Positions 37,668-44,820 are shown, counted from the first letter of the stretch. The stretch is 45,532 bases of DNA from Candidatus Yanofskyibacteriota bacterium (GCA_016185545.1 JACPNJ010000001.1:86565-132096); one strand, 5' to 3'. Notes: a model not told the origin generated them from the letters alone. A program made the numbers and translations.

Positions 37668-37872
37668 GGTTCTCCAACTCGCGGTTCTAGTTTATCAAAG
37701 ATGTTAATTTCTGTCAATAGTTGACCCCGAACGAGATAGTAATAATAATACATAAGTAAGACTCGCAGTTACCACCCCAGCTTTATTAAATAATATTTTT
37801 GATTTACAAACCCGCTAGGGCTATCTCGTGCGGGGTTGACGGGTTAAACCAAAAAGAATAACAATTAAAGAA
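37668..37872. other. Divergent intergenic region with imperfect inverted repeat
   Basis: GTTGACCCCGAACGAGATAG (37720-37739) and CTATCTCGTGCGGGGTTGAC (37821-37840) are complementary at 17 of 20 positions across 81 bases. The right arm also contains the shorter palindrome CCCGC...GCGGG (37811-37834). Presumably the promoters of the minus-strand cluster and the plus-strand coiled-coil gene are here. Confidence 0.65.
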
Positions 37873-38186
37873 ATGTCTAAACTAAAAAAACAAAAATCAA
37901 ATAAAATTTCGGAAATAGCTCGGTTGGGAGCTTTAATGGAACATGTGGATGAAAAAGTGACCTTGGTAGCTGAGGGCGTGAGTGGTTTGAACACAAGGAT
38001 GGATAGGGTTGAAAGAACCCTCGATCAACACACGGAGATGATTGGTAATCTGGCGGTAAATTTGGAAATAGTAAAGTCTGATGTAGAATTTATGAAAATT
38101 CCCTAAAAAGAAAAGTTGATGTTGAGGAGTTTGAAGCGTTGGAAAAAAGAGTCATTTTCTTGGAATCAAAACTGCTTAATCACTAA
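37873..38186 (+). pseudogene. Small coiled-coil protein gene with a frameshift
   Basis: MSKLKKQKSNKISEIARLG begins a coiled-coil protein with GLNTRMDRVERTLDQHTEM. The first frame stops at 38106. The -1 frame continues KNSLKRKVDVEEFEALEKRV to a stop at 38186, which completes the heptad pattern typical of these small proteins. The shift is at the A4 run near 38095; one missing A would explain it. Degraded gene or sequencing error. Confidence 0.6.
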
Positions 38187-38189
38187 AAA

Positions 38190-39980
38190 TCATTCCACTA
38201 TCGCTCTAATTCTGCGGGTGCCCGCGGAAATAGATTCTTCTTTTACGATTTTGAAATTGCCGATTACGCCCGTGTTAGTTACATGCGGACCGCCGCAGAG
38301 TTCACGGCTGAAGGGCGCGTCATTCGGACCAACGGTATAAACTTTTACAATTGGCGGATATTTTAGTTTGAAAAAGGCCAGAGCGCCTTTTTTAATTGCT
38401 TCTTCGTAGGGCATTTCTTGCATGGTAACCGGCAAATTTTGTGTGATGGTTTCATTGACCAGTTCTTCAACTTTTTTAATTTCTTCGGTTGTCATTTTAC
38501 GCGGAAATGTGAAATCAAATCTTAATCTCTCGGCCGTTATGTCCGAGCCGGCCTGATGCACCTCCTCGCCTAATATTTTGCGTAATGAGGCGTGTAAAAG
38601 ATGAGTTGCGGTATGCAGGCGCGTAACTCTAGCAAGTTCCTCCTCATTGCCCGCTTTTAATTCACCGGTATCCAATATCAATCCATGCCCGCCGAATTTT
38701 TTTTCCGCTCCGTGGGCAGAAATTGCCAGATGTTCTTTTCGGGCATTTTCAAAATTTTTTTCAAAATCCTGTTCTGCGGGCACTTCTAGTTCTATTGCCA
38801 GTTCTTTTATTTGTTCAATTGGCAATCCCCAACTTTGGTAAAAATCAAATGCTTCTTTGCCTGAAAGCGGCTTTTTGCCGCGCTGTTTAAATCCCTTACG
38901 CGCTCCTACCAGTGTTTTTTCAAATTTATTTTTTTCTTTTTCTATCACTTCCAAAATTTCTTTTTGTTTTTCGGTTAATTCCGGATAGGTCATGTCATAA
39001 ATATCATGGGCTATAACGTGCGCTACTCTTTGATAAATATCATTCGGCAGTTTAAGTAAAGTGACATAACGGATTGCCCGACGAAGAAGCCGGCGTAATA
39101 CGTATCCCTGTGTTACGTTTGACGGCAAAACCCCATCAGCAATCAAGAAAATTGCAGCCCGCAAGTGATCGGCGATTATTCGTTCCGCATATGTGTTTTT
39201 TTCTAAATCATAAAGATTCTTGCCTCTTATTTCTTCAATAATCGGCACAAATAAATCAGTTTCAAAAACGCTGGACTTTTTTTGCAAAATCATTGTCAGC
39301 CGCTCTAGGCCCATGCCGGTATCTATCCCCCTTTTAGCCAGTGGTAAAAAATGTTTTCTTCCCTCGTCCGACGAAGCCTTGGCGTAGTCGGAATCACAAA
39401 AATACTCATTGAAAACAATGTTCCATACTTCCAGGCCATCAATATAAATTTCCGTTGTTGGACCGCAGGGCCCGCGATTTCCGGTTGGCCCCCAAAAATT
39501 ATCACCCCTTTCACCGAAAATTATTTTTTCATCTGTAATGCCAAGCGAACGCCAAATTTCAAGAGATTCCAAATCAGCTGGCACTTGCTCATCTCCCTTA
39601 AATACCGATATTTTAATTCTATCAATCGGCACGCCCAACTCTTTGATTATGAAATCGTATCCATATTGAATTGCCTCTTTTTTCCAATAATTGCCAAATG
39701 AGAAATTACCGAGCATTTCAAAGAATGTAAGATGCGATTCGTCCCCTACCTCGTCAATGTCCGACGTGCGCATTGATTTTTGGATCGAAACGGCATTGAG
39801 CGAACCAAAATCTTTTATCGGGTCGGCTTCCCCGGTGTAATATGGCTTGAATTGCTGCATGCCTGCCGTCGTAAAAAGCACCGACGGATCATTCGGTAAA
39901 AACGAGCTTGAGGGCACAATCTTATGTCCCCTCTCTTCGAAAAATTTTAAAAATTTTTCGCGGATTTCAAGATGAGTCAT
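38190..39980 (-). CDS. alaS: Alanyl-tRNA synthetase, short form
   Basis: AlaRS charges and proofreads tRNA-Ala. The class II core (VPSSSFLPNDPSVLFTTAGM, DNFWGPTGNRGPCGPTTEIY), the editing-domain HTATHLLHASLR and CGGPHVTNTG zinc/editing site are all present. It ends with SAGTRRIRAIVE, so the coiled-coil linker and C-Ala domain of the 870-residue bacterial form are absent (596 residues). An insert SDYAKASSDEG (about residues 200-210) is encoded by a palindromic element (39367-39392). No other editing factor is nearby. Confidence 0.96.
   Translation of the reverse strand: MTHLEIREKFLKFFEERGHKIVPSSSFLPNDPSVLFTTAGMQQFKPYYTGEADPIKDFGSLNAVSIQKSMRTSDIDEVGDESHLTFFEMLGNFSFGNYWKKEAIQYGYDFIIKELGVPIDRIKISVFKGDEQVPADLESLEIWRSLGITDEKIIFGERGDNFWGPTGNRGPCGPTTEIYIDGLEVWNIVFNEYFCDSDYAKASSDEGRKHFLPLAKRGIDTGMGLERLTMILQKKSSVFETDLFVPIIEEIRGKNLYDLEKNTYAERIIADHLRAAIFLIADGVLPSNVTQGYVLRRLLRRAIRYVTLLKLPNDIYQRVAHVIAHDIYDMTYPELTEKQKEILEVIEKEKNKFEKTLVGARKGFKQRGKKPLSGKEAFDFYQSWGLPIEQIKELAIELEVPAEQDFEKNFENARKEHLAISAHGAEKKFGGHGLILDTGELKAGNEEELARVTRLHTATHLLHASLRKILGEEVHQAGSDITAERLRFDFTFPRKMTTEEIKKVEELVNETITQNLPVTMQEMPYEEAIKKGALAFFKLKYPPIVKVYTVGPNDAPFSRELCGGPHVTNTGVIGNFKIVKEESISAGTRRIRAIVE
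39367..39392. repeat. In-frame palindromic element in alaS
   Basis: TCCGAC and GTCGGA pair around the 14-base spacer GAAGCCTTGGCGTA. The spacer is nearly identical to that of the element at 17673-17698, while the arms differ with compensating changes. In frame; encodes SDYAKASSDEG with flanks. Confidence 0.88.
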
Positions 39981-40006
39981 AACGATTTAATATTACAATA
40001 AAAACA

Positions 40007-40023
40007 CGCGCCATTAAAGCGCG
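40007..40023 (-). terminator. Terminator of tRNA-His
   Basis: CGCGC/GCGCG stem with a 7-base loop, followed on the minus strand by TGTTTTTATT, 30 bases after the tRNA. Confidence 0.75.
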
Positions 40024-40054
40024 AGATTTTATTAATTACCTTGCGTACATTTTT

Positions 40055-40129
40055 TGGGGGGATCTAGGGGATTCGAACCCCTGACCCTTCTGCCACAGAG
40101 AAGTGTGTTGCCATTACACCAAGATCCCC
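40055..40129 (-). tRNA. tRNA-His (GTG anticodon)
   Basis: Complete cloverleaf of 75 bases read on the minus strand. Acceptor GGGATCT/AGATCCC, D-stem GTGT/ACAC, anticodon stem CTTCT/AGAAG with loop CTGTGGC (anticodon GTG), T-arm AGGGG-TTCGAAT-CCCCT. The extra G-1 opposite C73, the identity mark of tRNA-His, is encoded, and CCA is encoded at the 3' end. No variable-arm anomaly. Confidence 0.97.
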
Positions 40130-40196
40130 ATGAATTTTTTATGTTCGACTTTCCTATTTTATTGTTCATCCTATCCTCGTCTATATATGGCATATA

Positions 40197-40219
40197 GCCG
40201 CCGAGCGAAGCGAGGCGGC
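40197..40219. repeat. GCCGCC/GGCGGC palindrome
   Basis: 6-bp arms around GAGCGAAGCGA, similar in layout to the alaS element. Single copy here. Confidence 0.65.
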
Positions 40220-40351
40220 GAGCTCTGACTTGCAATTTCCTTTCTGGTCCCCTTGCATGGTCTCGGATTTACCATATATAAGCAGTATAAGGGTTTCTTG
40301 GACTATTTTCCAGAGGTCGTATTCAACCCTCTCGGTCGGGGCTAGTATTTC

Positions 40352-40615
40352 AAAAATGTTACAAATGTTACACTTTTTTGGAGTTTTGAGTATATGTAAC
40401 ATTTTTAGAAATGAGACAATTTGAGACACAAAACGGGGGGTGTCGGAGACATCCTAGTGCCTCATTTTGAAAATAGAACTATCAAAATATTTGGGCTTTT
40501 TAACAAAATGGTACAAATGGTACACAACAAGGGCATAATTCTGTGTACCATTTTTAGTATTCCAAAACTGTAAATAAGACAAAAGAAACACAGCTGAAGT
40601 GCGCCCCATTTTGAA
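40352..40615. repeat. Array of four related hairpins, probably a duplicated pair
   Basis: Each unit has two direct copies of an arm, then a spacer, then the inverted arm: unit 1 ATGTTACA twice (40352-40372) with TGTAACATTTTT (40395-40406); unit 2 ATGAGACA/TTTGAGACA (near 40408-40430) with GTGCCTCATTTTG (near 40460); unit 3 ATGGTACA twice (40505-40526) with TGTGTACCATTTTT (40542-40555); unit 4 degenerate, ending GTGCGCCCCATTTTGAA (to 40615). Units 1 and 3 end CATTTTTAG, units 2 and 4 end CATTTTGAA. Arms 1 and 3 differ with compensation. Confidence 0.7.
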
Positions 40616-40617
40616 TC

Positions 40618-40653
40618 TTGACAGGTTGAATTATTCTATGTTAACCTATATTT
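40618..40653 (+). promoter_or_regulatory. Shared-type promoter of the J-domain/VWA operon
   Basis: TTGACA (40618-40623), 17 bases, then TTAACCTATATTTAA (40641-40655). The same TTGACA-N17-YTAACCTATATTT arrangement occurs at 42333-42368 before the third gene of this module. The exact -10 (TAACCT or TATATT) is unclear. Confidence 0.65.
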
Positions 40654-40709
40654 AACGCTTGGTAATGCCTGGGCAATAGTTACTTTTACAAAAAGGAGGT
40701 ATATTCATT

Positions 40710-41444
40710 ATGGGCTATAACTATCTATTAGTCGGCTCAAATCACCTCGCATGGATTGTTCTTGTTTTTGCTTGTTTTTTAACGTGGATAATTATTAGAA
40801 AAAGGCGATCAAAAGGAGAACCTTATTACCCTCCCCATAGACTGCCACATCGGCCGCATAGTCCAACAGTTAAAACTACAACTGAGTCTTCTTTTACAGA
40901 ACACCCGGAGCTAAAAGAAGTTTCCCCAAAACCGCCAGAACCTCCGGAATCTAAAGAAATTCCCAAAAACACTTATGAATTAAAAGAAGAAGAGAAAAAA
41001 ATTATCCAAGATATTTACAACGAAATAAGGGTACTGAGCGGTCTGCTTATTCCAAAATGTGATAGTAATACTTTTGAGATTGTAATTACATTGCGTAAGC
41101 AAGGGAAGGAAACCATAAACTTATATCTAGATGGTAGAGCCACGTTTTTAGATACTAAGGCCAACATTATGGAAATAATTGATGAGTTACTGGTAGTGGA
41201 GGATGTTTTAAGAGCAATAGATAGAAGGGTTTCTTTTTACGATTTTCTAGGCCTCCAACCGAATAAAAATCTGAATGGGGAAGTAAAAACCGCTTATAGA
41301 GGCATTGTTAAAAAAATTCATCCCGACACCCATCCGGGCGACAAATATTTTGAATTTTTAACACAAAAAGTTATAACTGCTTACGCGACTTTATCAAAAC
41401 CGCATCTAAAAGAAATCTACGACAAAGAATTAGGATTGAAATAA
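40710..41444 (+). CDS. Membrane-anchored J-domain protein
   Basis: 244 residues. One N-terminal helix (about 10-28, LAWIVLVFACFLTWIIIRKRR), a Pro/His/Glu-rich linker (30-90), a middle domain (about 95-165) and a C-terminal J domain: FYDFLGLQPNKNLNGEVKTAYRG, the HPD of KKIHPDTHPGD, and a closing helix. J domains stimulate Hsp70. A J domain at the cytoplasmic C-terminus of a membrane anchor suggests local recruitment of DnaK. The GGAGG at 40695 is 10 bases upstream of the ATG. The next gene starts 16 bases after its stop. Confidence 0.85.
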   Translation: MGYNYLLVGSNHLAWIVLVFACFLTWIIIRKRRSKGEPYYPPHRLPHRPHSPTVKTTTESSFTEHPELKEVSPKPPEPPESKEIPKNTYELKEEEKKIIQDIYNEIRVLSGLLIPKCDSNTFEIVITLRKQGKETINLYLDGRATFLDTKANIMEIIDELLVVEDVLRAIDRRVSFYDFLGLQPNKNLNGEVKTAYRGIVKKIHPDTHPGDKYFEFLTQKVITAYATLSKPHLKEIYDKELGLK

Positions 41445-41460
41445 CAAAAAGGAGGCAAAA

Positions 41461-42273
41461 ATGTCTGAAGCGCTGGCAAAGTTCACTGACGGTAATGGAA
41501 AATCACTGACCCGATTGACTCAAGAAGAAAAAAACAAACTTTCTTCGGTTAGAAATAGGCTTAGTTTAAGAGATAGACAAATTAATCAGATCAAGGGTCC
41601 TCATCTAGGGCTTATATTTGATGCCACTGAATCAATGGGAACATATTGGGAAAATACACAAAAGAACATTAGAAAACTTCACCGAAGACTTCAAGAACTT
41701 ATTCCAGGATTACTCATTTCATTTATCGCTTATAGGGATTATGACGATGGAAATTTAATTATTGAAACACTAAAGAAAGGTGAGAGCTTGCAACAGATTG
41801 AAGCCTTTCTTAGTAGAATACGATGCATAGGAGGCGGGGATCCACCCGAGGCCGTAGAGGTGGCCCTAAAAACAGCTTTGGACACCGACATTAATTTTGG
41901 TATTTTGTTGGGCGATTCCGAACCTCATGGGTTTGTAGATTCATTCGGTATACCAGGTTTTTATTATCATAGAGACCTCCATCCCCAACCACTAGAAAAC
42001 TTCAGAAAAGTTGCAGAACAATTAAACAAAAAAGGAGTCCCGATTTATACAGTAGCTACACACAACGGTGAAATACTCGCGAGTGCTTTTAAAGAAATCG
42101 CTCAAATCACCCAGGGCAAGTTCTTCTTGATGGAAAGAATTGATGATCTTATTGATATTTTTTCCACGATAGTCGCCAAAAAAGTGAGCAGGGTAAGCGC
42201 TTTGAAATCTATACTGGAAAAAGAACAAGGCGGTAGACTCACAGATAATCAGATGAAATTATTAACCAGTTAA
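41461..42273 (+). CDS. VWA-domain protein (alpha-kinase-associated VWA type)
   Basis: 270 residues, no signal peptide. Residues 46-240 form a von Willebrand A domain with the metal site DATES (Asp54-Ser58), RDYDDG, GGGDPPEAV and LLGDSEPHG, a pattern close to the VWA domain found next to Dictyostelium-type alpha kinases. A short helical tail follows. No kinase domain is present. GGAGG 7 bases upstream of the ATG. Co-transcribed with the J-domain gene; a cytoplasmic MIDAS-type interaction module is likely. Confidence 0.87.
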   Translation: MSEALAKFTDGNGKSLTRLTQEEKNKLSSVRNRLSLRDRQINQIKGPHLGLIFDATESMGTYWENTQKNIRKLHRRLQELIPGLLISFIAYRDYDDGNLIIETLKKGESLQQIEAFLSRIRCIGGGDPPEAVEVALKTALDTDINFGILLGDSEPHGFVDSFGIPGFYYHRDLHPQPLENFRKVAEQLNKKGVPIYTVATHNGEILASAFKEIAQITQGKFFLMERIDDLIDIFSTIVAKKVSRVSALKSILEKEQGGRLTDNQMKLLTS

Positions 42274-42290
42274 AAAGCAATACATTATTG

Positions 42291-42314
42291 GCCAGATATT
42301 AATCTGGCTTTTTA
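42291..42314 (+). terminator. Rho-independent terminator after the VWA gene
   Basis: GCCAGAT/ATCTGGC stem, loop ATTA, then a 5-T run. Confidence 0.85.
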
Positions 42315-42332
42315 ATTTAGTTTGTCGAAAGC

Positions 42333-42368
42333 TTGACAAACTACAATGTCTCGTGCTAACCTATATTT
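42333..42368 (+). promoter_or_regulatory. Second copy of the module promoter
   Basis: TTGACA (42333-42338), 17 bases, CTAACCTATATTT (42356-42368). Matches the promoter at 40618 in boxes and spacing while the spacers differ. A short inverted repeat (CGGG...CCCG) follows in the leader. Confidence 0.65.
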
Positions 42369-42437
42369 GATGTCGGGAAACGCCAAAAGTCCCGGCAAGC
42401 CGATCTTTAAAAAAATGAGATAAATAAGGAGGATTTT

Positions 42438-43226
42438 ATGACCACATATGAGCTTATATTCAGTTTAATCTTTAGCCCGATAGGCATGGTACTGTTAGTC
42501 GGTATTCCTTTTTTAATTTATATGAAAAGAAGAAATCAATGCCAACTTCAACCTCAAGAATATATGAATAATGCCCTTGAACTGGTATTAAGTATGCAAG
42601 CACTAGAATCTCCAGAATCTGTAGACGAAACTCGCAAAATAGTATTGGATGCATTGAGCAAGAACAAAACATCAAAATCTCCGGGATCCTTAAATGACGC
42701 CCTTAGAATAGTGCTAAATTCATTACATCAAATGAAGGATGAGAGTTCATCGGGTGCCATAGCTGTAGCGGACGACTTATTAATTAAAAGTGATGGTGGT
42801 TTTAAAAGGGAAAGCGCACCCACAACTGTTGAGTTTCCAAAGAATGTACGGGAAGAACAAATCAAAAAAGAATACAAATCTGCCTTCAAAAAAATCAGGG
42901 ATGCCATAGTATCTTTTTACCCCAACTCCGAGCCAGTTTTTACAAGAGAATGGGTATCTGGCGATGGGGAACTTGGCAGTGGCAGTTTTTCCAGATACCA
43001 CTGGAGGATTTATGGAAAAAATGATGGATTTTTTTCATTTTTATCCCCTAATAAACTTTTAGTGGATGCAAATGAAGATGCTAATTATATTTGGGCATCT
43101 GTTTCGGAAATACTCAGACCAATAGAGCCGAATCTTTTAAAGGAATTAAACGTATTAAGCCAAGCCATAAAATCAGCAAGGCCTGGATGTAATATTTATT
43201 TTATAGATAGGCCGCGTAGTGAATAA
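42438..43226 (+). CDS. Unknown membrane-anchored protein with three short repeats
   Basis: 262 residues. One N-terminal helix (about 8-28, FSLIFSPIGMVLLVGIPFLIY). Residues 35-110 contain three related segments of about 22 residues (NNALELVLSM, DETRKIVLDAL, LNDALRIVLNSL). The C-terminal 120 residues form a mixed domain with FTREWVSGDGELGSGSFSRYHW. AAGGAGG is 6 bases upstream of the ATG. No family recognised. It has its own copy of the module promoter and terminator. Confidence 0.75.
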   Translation: MTTYELIFSLIFSPIGMVLLVGIPFLIYMKRRNQCQLQPQEYMNNALELVLSMQALESPESVDETRKIVLDALSKNKTSKSPGSLNDALRIVLNSLHQMKDESSSGAIAVADDLLIKSDGGFKRESAPTTVEFPKNVREEQIKKEYKSAFKKIRDAIVSFYPNSEPVFTREWVSGDGELGSGSFSRYHWRIYGKNDGFFSFLSPNKLLVDANEDANYIWASVSEILRPIEPNLLKELNVLSQAIKSARPGCNIYFIDRPRSE

Positions 43227-43236
43227 ACTCAAAAAT

Positions 43237-43257
43237 ACCACCAGCAATGGTGGTTTT
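43237..43257 (+). terminator. Terminator after the module's third gene
   Basis: ACCACC/GGTGGT stem, loop AGCAAT, then TTTT. Confidence 0.8.
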
Positions 43258-43313
43258 AAGTTATCAACTACCCCTCCTGGACTCCCTTGCGGGTTGGCGT
43301 CATCTATTGATGT

Positions 43314-43589
43314 ATGACTAACCAAACGCAAGCGCCAGTTGGGGCCATGGTCAAAGAAATACAAGCCCCAGTAAAGGTTACTTACTGTCTCTACGCTCGG
43401 AAGTCGACCGAATCCGAGGAACAGCAAGTTATTTCTATTGATAGCCAGGTTAAGGAGATGCTAGCCATAGCAGAACGAGACCATCTTAAAGTTGTAGAAA
43501 TCAAGAAGGAATCACATTCTGCCAAGAAAGCCGGCCAGCTGCCCAAAAACCACAGACCCAGATCGCCTGGGTTGTGGAGTGGACCGTAG
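43314..43589 (+). pseudogene. Truncated serine recombinase (N-terminal fragment)
   Basis: Residues 20-75 match the catalytic start of large serine recombinases: KVTYCLYARKSTESEEQQV (Tyr, Arg and Ser of YARKST), IDSQVKEML and a VVEIKKESHSAKKAGQ helix. It then ends abruptly in LPKNHRPRSPGLWSGP with no resolvase core, recombinase or zinc-ribbon domain. At the same point base composition changes. In the -1 frame the sequence carries on as a hydrophobic segment (IAWVVEWTVVALALECVG) to TAG 43661-43663, apparently the end of another gene. Confidence 0.8.
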
Positions 43590-43719
43590 TTGCCCTCGCA
43601 TTAGAATGCGTTGGTAAACTCTGGCAGAGTTTACTTAAACCTACAAGTCAGCCGTCTGCGTAGCAGTTTCAAAAATCCCTCCTCTCCTTTATCAGGAGAA
43701 GAGGGTGAGCGTCAGAGGC
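43590..43719. other. Junction region after the recombinase fragment
   Basis: Contains the end of the hydrophobic -1 frame, a perfect hairpin AAACTCT-GGC-AGAGTTT (43616-43632) and a longer imperfect stem (CCTCCTCTCCT with AGGAGAAGAGG, near 43678-43704). Confidence 0.5.
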
Positions 43720-44352
43720 TCAGGTGTTGGATATCTGTCGATGTCCAATCCATGATTTGATGGCTTGGCATCGACTCTCATCAGTCTGGGCCTGGTCGAG
43801 TATCAGGAGTAGCAATTCATAACGATACTGCTGCTCTTTGTTTATTTTGGCGATTGTTCTCTCGGATAGTATCCACTGACGGCCAGTCTCAGCCTTGCGA
43901 CGCTTCAAATAATCTTCCACCCAAGGCGGTGCCCAAGATGCACGCCTCGACCATTCCTCCATTAGTTCAGGATTGAATGAGCTTCGCTCCAAACGGGATA
44001 GAGCCTCGTAGGTGTTGGTTTTCATCTCAAGCTCAGCCAACCTCCGAAGCAACGCCCAGAGCCTATGATCTACTTTGCCGGACCTGCTGTGCTTTTGGTG
44101 AAGCACCAGCGTGACGGCTACGAAAGCTTCGTTCAGTCTGCCCAGATGGGCCAGCCGCGCAAGCATCTCTTGCAGATAGTTCTCGTCGGGAACTATGACG
44201 TCAATGTCCGCAAGGTGTCTACTAGAGAAAATCAGCTTTGTCTTTGCCACACCTTCTGCCAAATGCAAAAGGTTAACATAAATTGAGCGAATATCCAGAT
44301 TCCAGCGAAAGAAATTAGCACCGTTACCTATAAGCTGGGGAATACATAACAT
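43720..44352 (-). CDS. Unknown soluble protein with structured leader
   Basis: I start at ATG 44352 (GGAGG 5 bases upstream) over GTG 44364. 210 residues, helical, with many Arg/Leu pairs (RLAHLGRLNEAFVAVTLVL, LWALLRRLAELEMK) like tetratricopeptide-type or four-helix repeats; the C-terminus has QWILSERTIAKINKEQQYR. GC content is clearly higher than in the rest of the window. I recognise no family. A 100-base structured element sits immediately upstream of the ribosome site. Confidence 0.62.
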   Translation of the reverse strand: MLCIPQLIGNGANFFRWNLDIRSIYVNLLHLAEGVAKTKLIFSSRHLADIDVIVPDENYLQEMLARLAHLGRLNEAFVAVTLVLHQKHSRSGKVDHRLWALLRRLAELEMKTNTYEALSRLERSSFNPELMEEWSRRASWAPPWVEDYLKRRKAETGRQWILSERTIAKINKEQQYRYELLLLILDQAQTDESRCQAIKSWIGHRQISNT

Positions 44353-44360
44353 AACCACCT

Positions 44361-44460
44361 CCACCGTTCATCTGCTCTCCACCTGCAACTTGAGAACACG
44401 TAAGCGAAAAGGTTGGATTTCTTGTGTGTTCTCACGCAGTCGGAGAGTAGAGAACGGTGG
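44361..44460 (-). promoter_or_regulatory. Three-stem structured leader of the 43720-44352 gene
   Basis: CCACCGTTC (44361-44369)/GAACGGTGG (44452-44460), CTCTCC (44375-44380)/GGAGAG (44442-44447) and TGAGAACAC (44391-44399)/GTGTTCTCA (44426-44434) are nested perfect stems. The base of the outer stem abuts the gene's GGAGG site. Confidence 0.72.
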
Positions 44461-44820
44461 AAGGCCACTAGCTCCGCGGAGGATAAGAACTTGCATAAGG
44501 CTAGCATTATGAACAAGTTATGTAAATTGTTGCATACATAGGGACTTATTTAAGCCAAGAAAAAGCCAGCATTTGCTGGCTTTGAAAAATCACTGAATCT
44601 GCACCAAGATTTCATTCGCTTGTTCTTCGTCCCCAATGCACACCGGCAAGTAATCGCACCCGGCTCCGGCGCGTGGGCTGCGTGAAGGGCTCCGCGGGCT
44701 GAAGGTGCGCCCGCACGGCGCTGGTGCGTCCTTCACCAACGAAAAAACCAGGGTAGCTAAAACTACCCTGGCCTCTCGCTTCAAACGCGAGAGGGTAACA
44801 CCCGCAAAGGAGCAACTGTC
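44461..44820. other. Intergenic region with terminator and hairpins
   Basis: Contains CTCCGCGGAG (44472-44481), a bidirectional hairpin AAAGCCAGC-ATTT-GCTGGCTTT (44562-44583), GTGAAGG/CCTTCAC (44682/44730) and a 9-bp CCAGGGTAG/CTACCCTGG stem (44749-44773) before the next gene. Several short open frames overlap here in both directions; none is convincing. Confidence 0.6.

Larger units (their letters stand above)
40131..40709. other. Long non-coding region: GCCGCC palindrome, hairpin array and promoter
   Basis: 579 bases with no convincing gene. From left: palindrome 40197-40219, a stretch with no clear structure, the hairpin array 40352-40615, the promoter 40618-40653 and a Shine-Dalgarno site (GGAGG 40695-40699). 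Confidence 0.8.

Noticed and set aside
40055-40129. tRNA-His as an integration site for the 40-45 kb accessory region
   Set aside because: The accessory genes lie on the 5' side of the tRNA; integrases normally use the 3' end. I found no duplicate of the tRNA 3' end in the window.
44590-44815. Overlapping short minus-strand frames in the 44.6-44.8 kb gap
   Set aside because: Two frames overlap each other over hairpins and the leader of the 44821 gene; no ribosome site or recognisable domain supports either.
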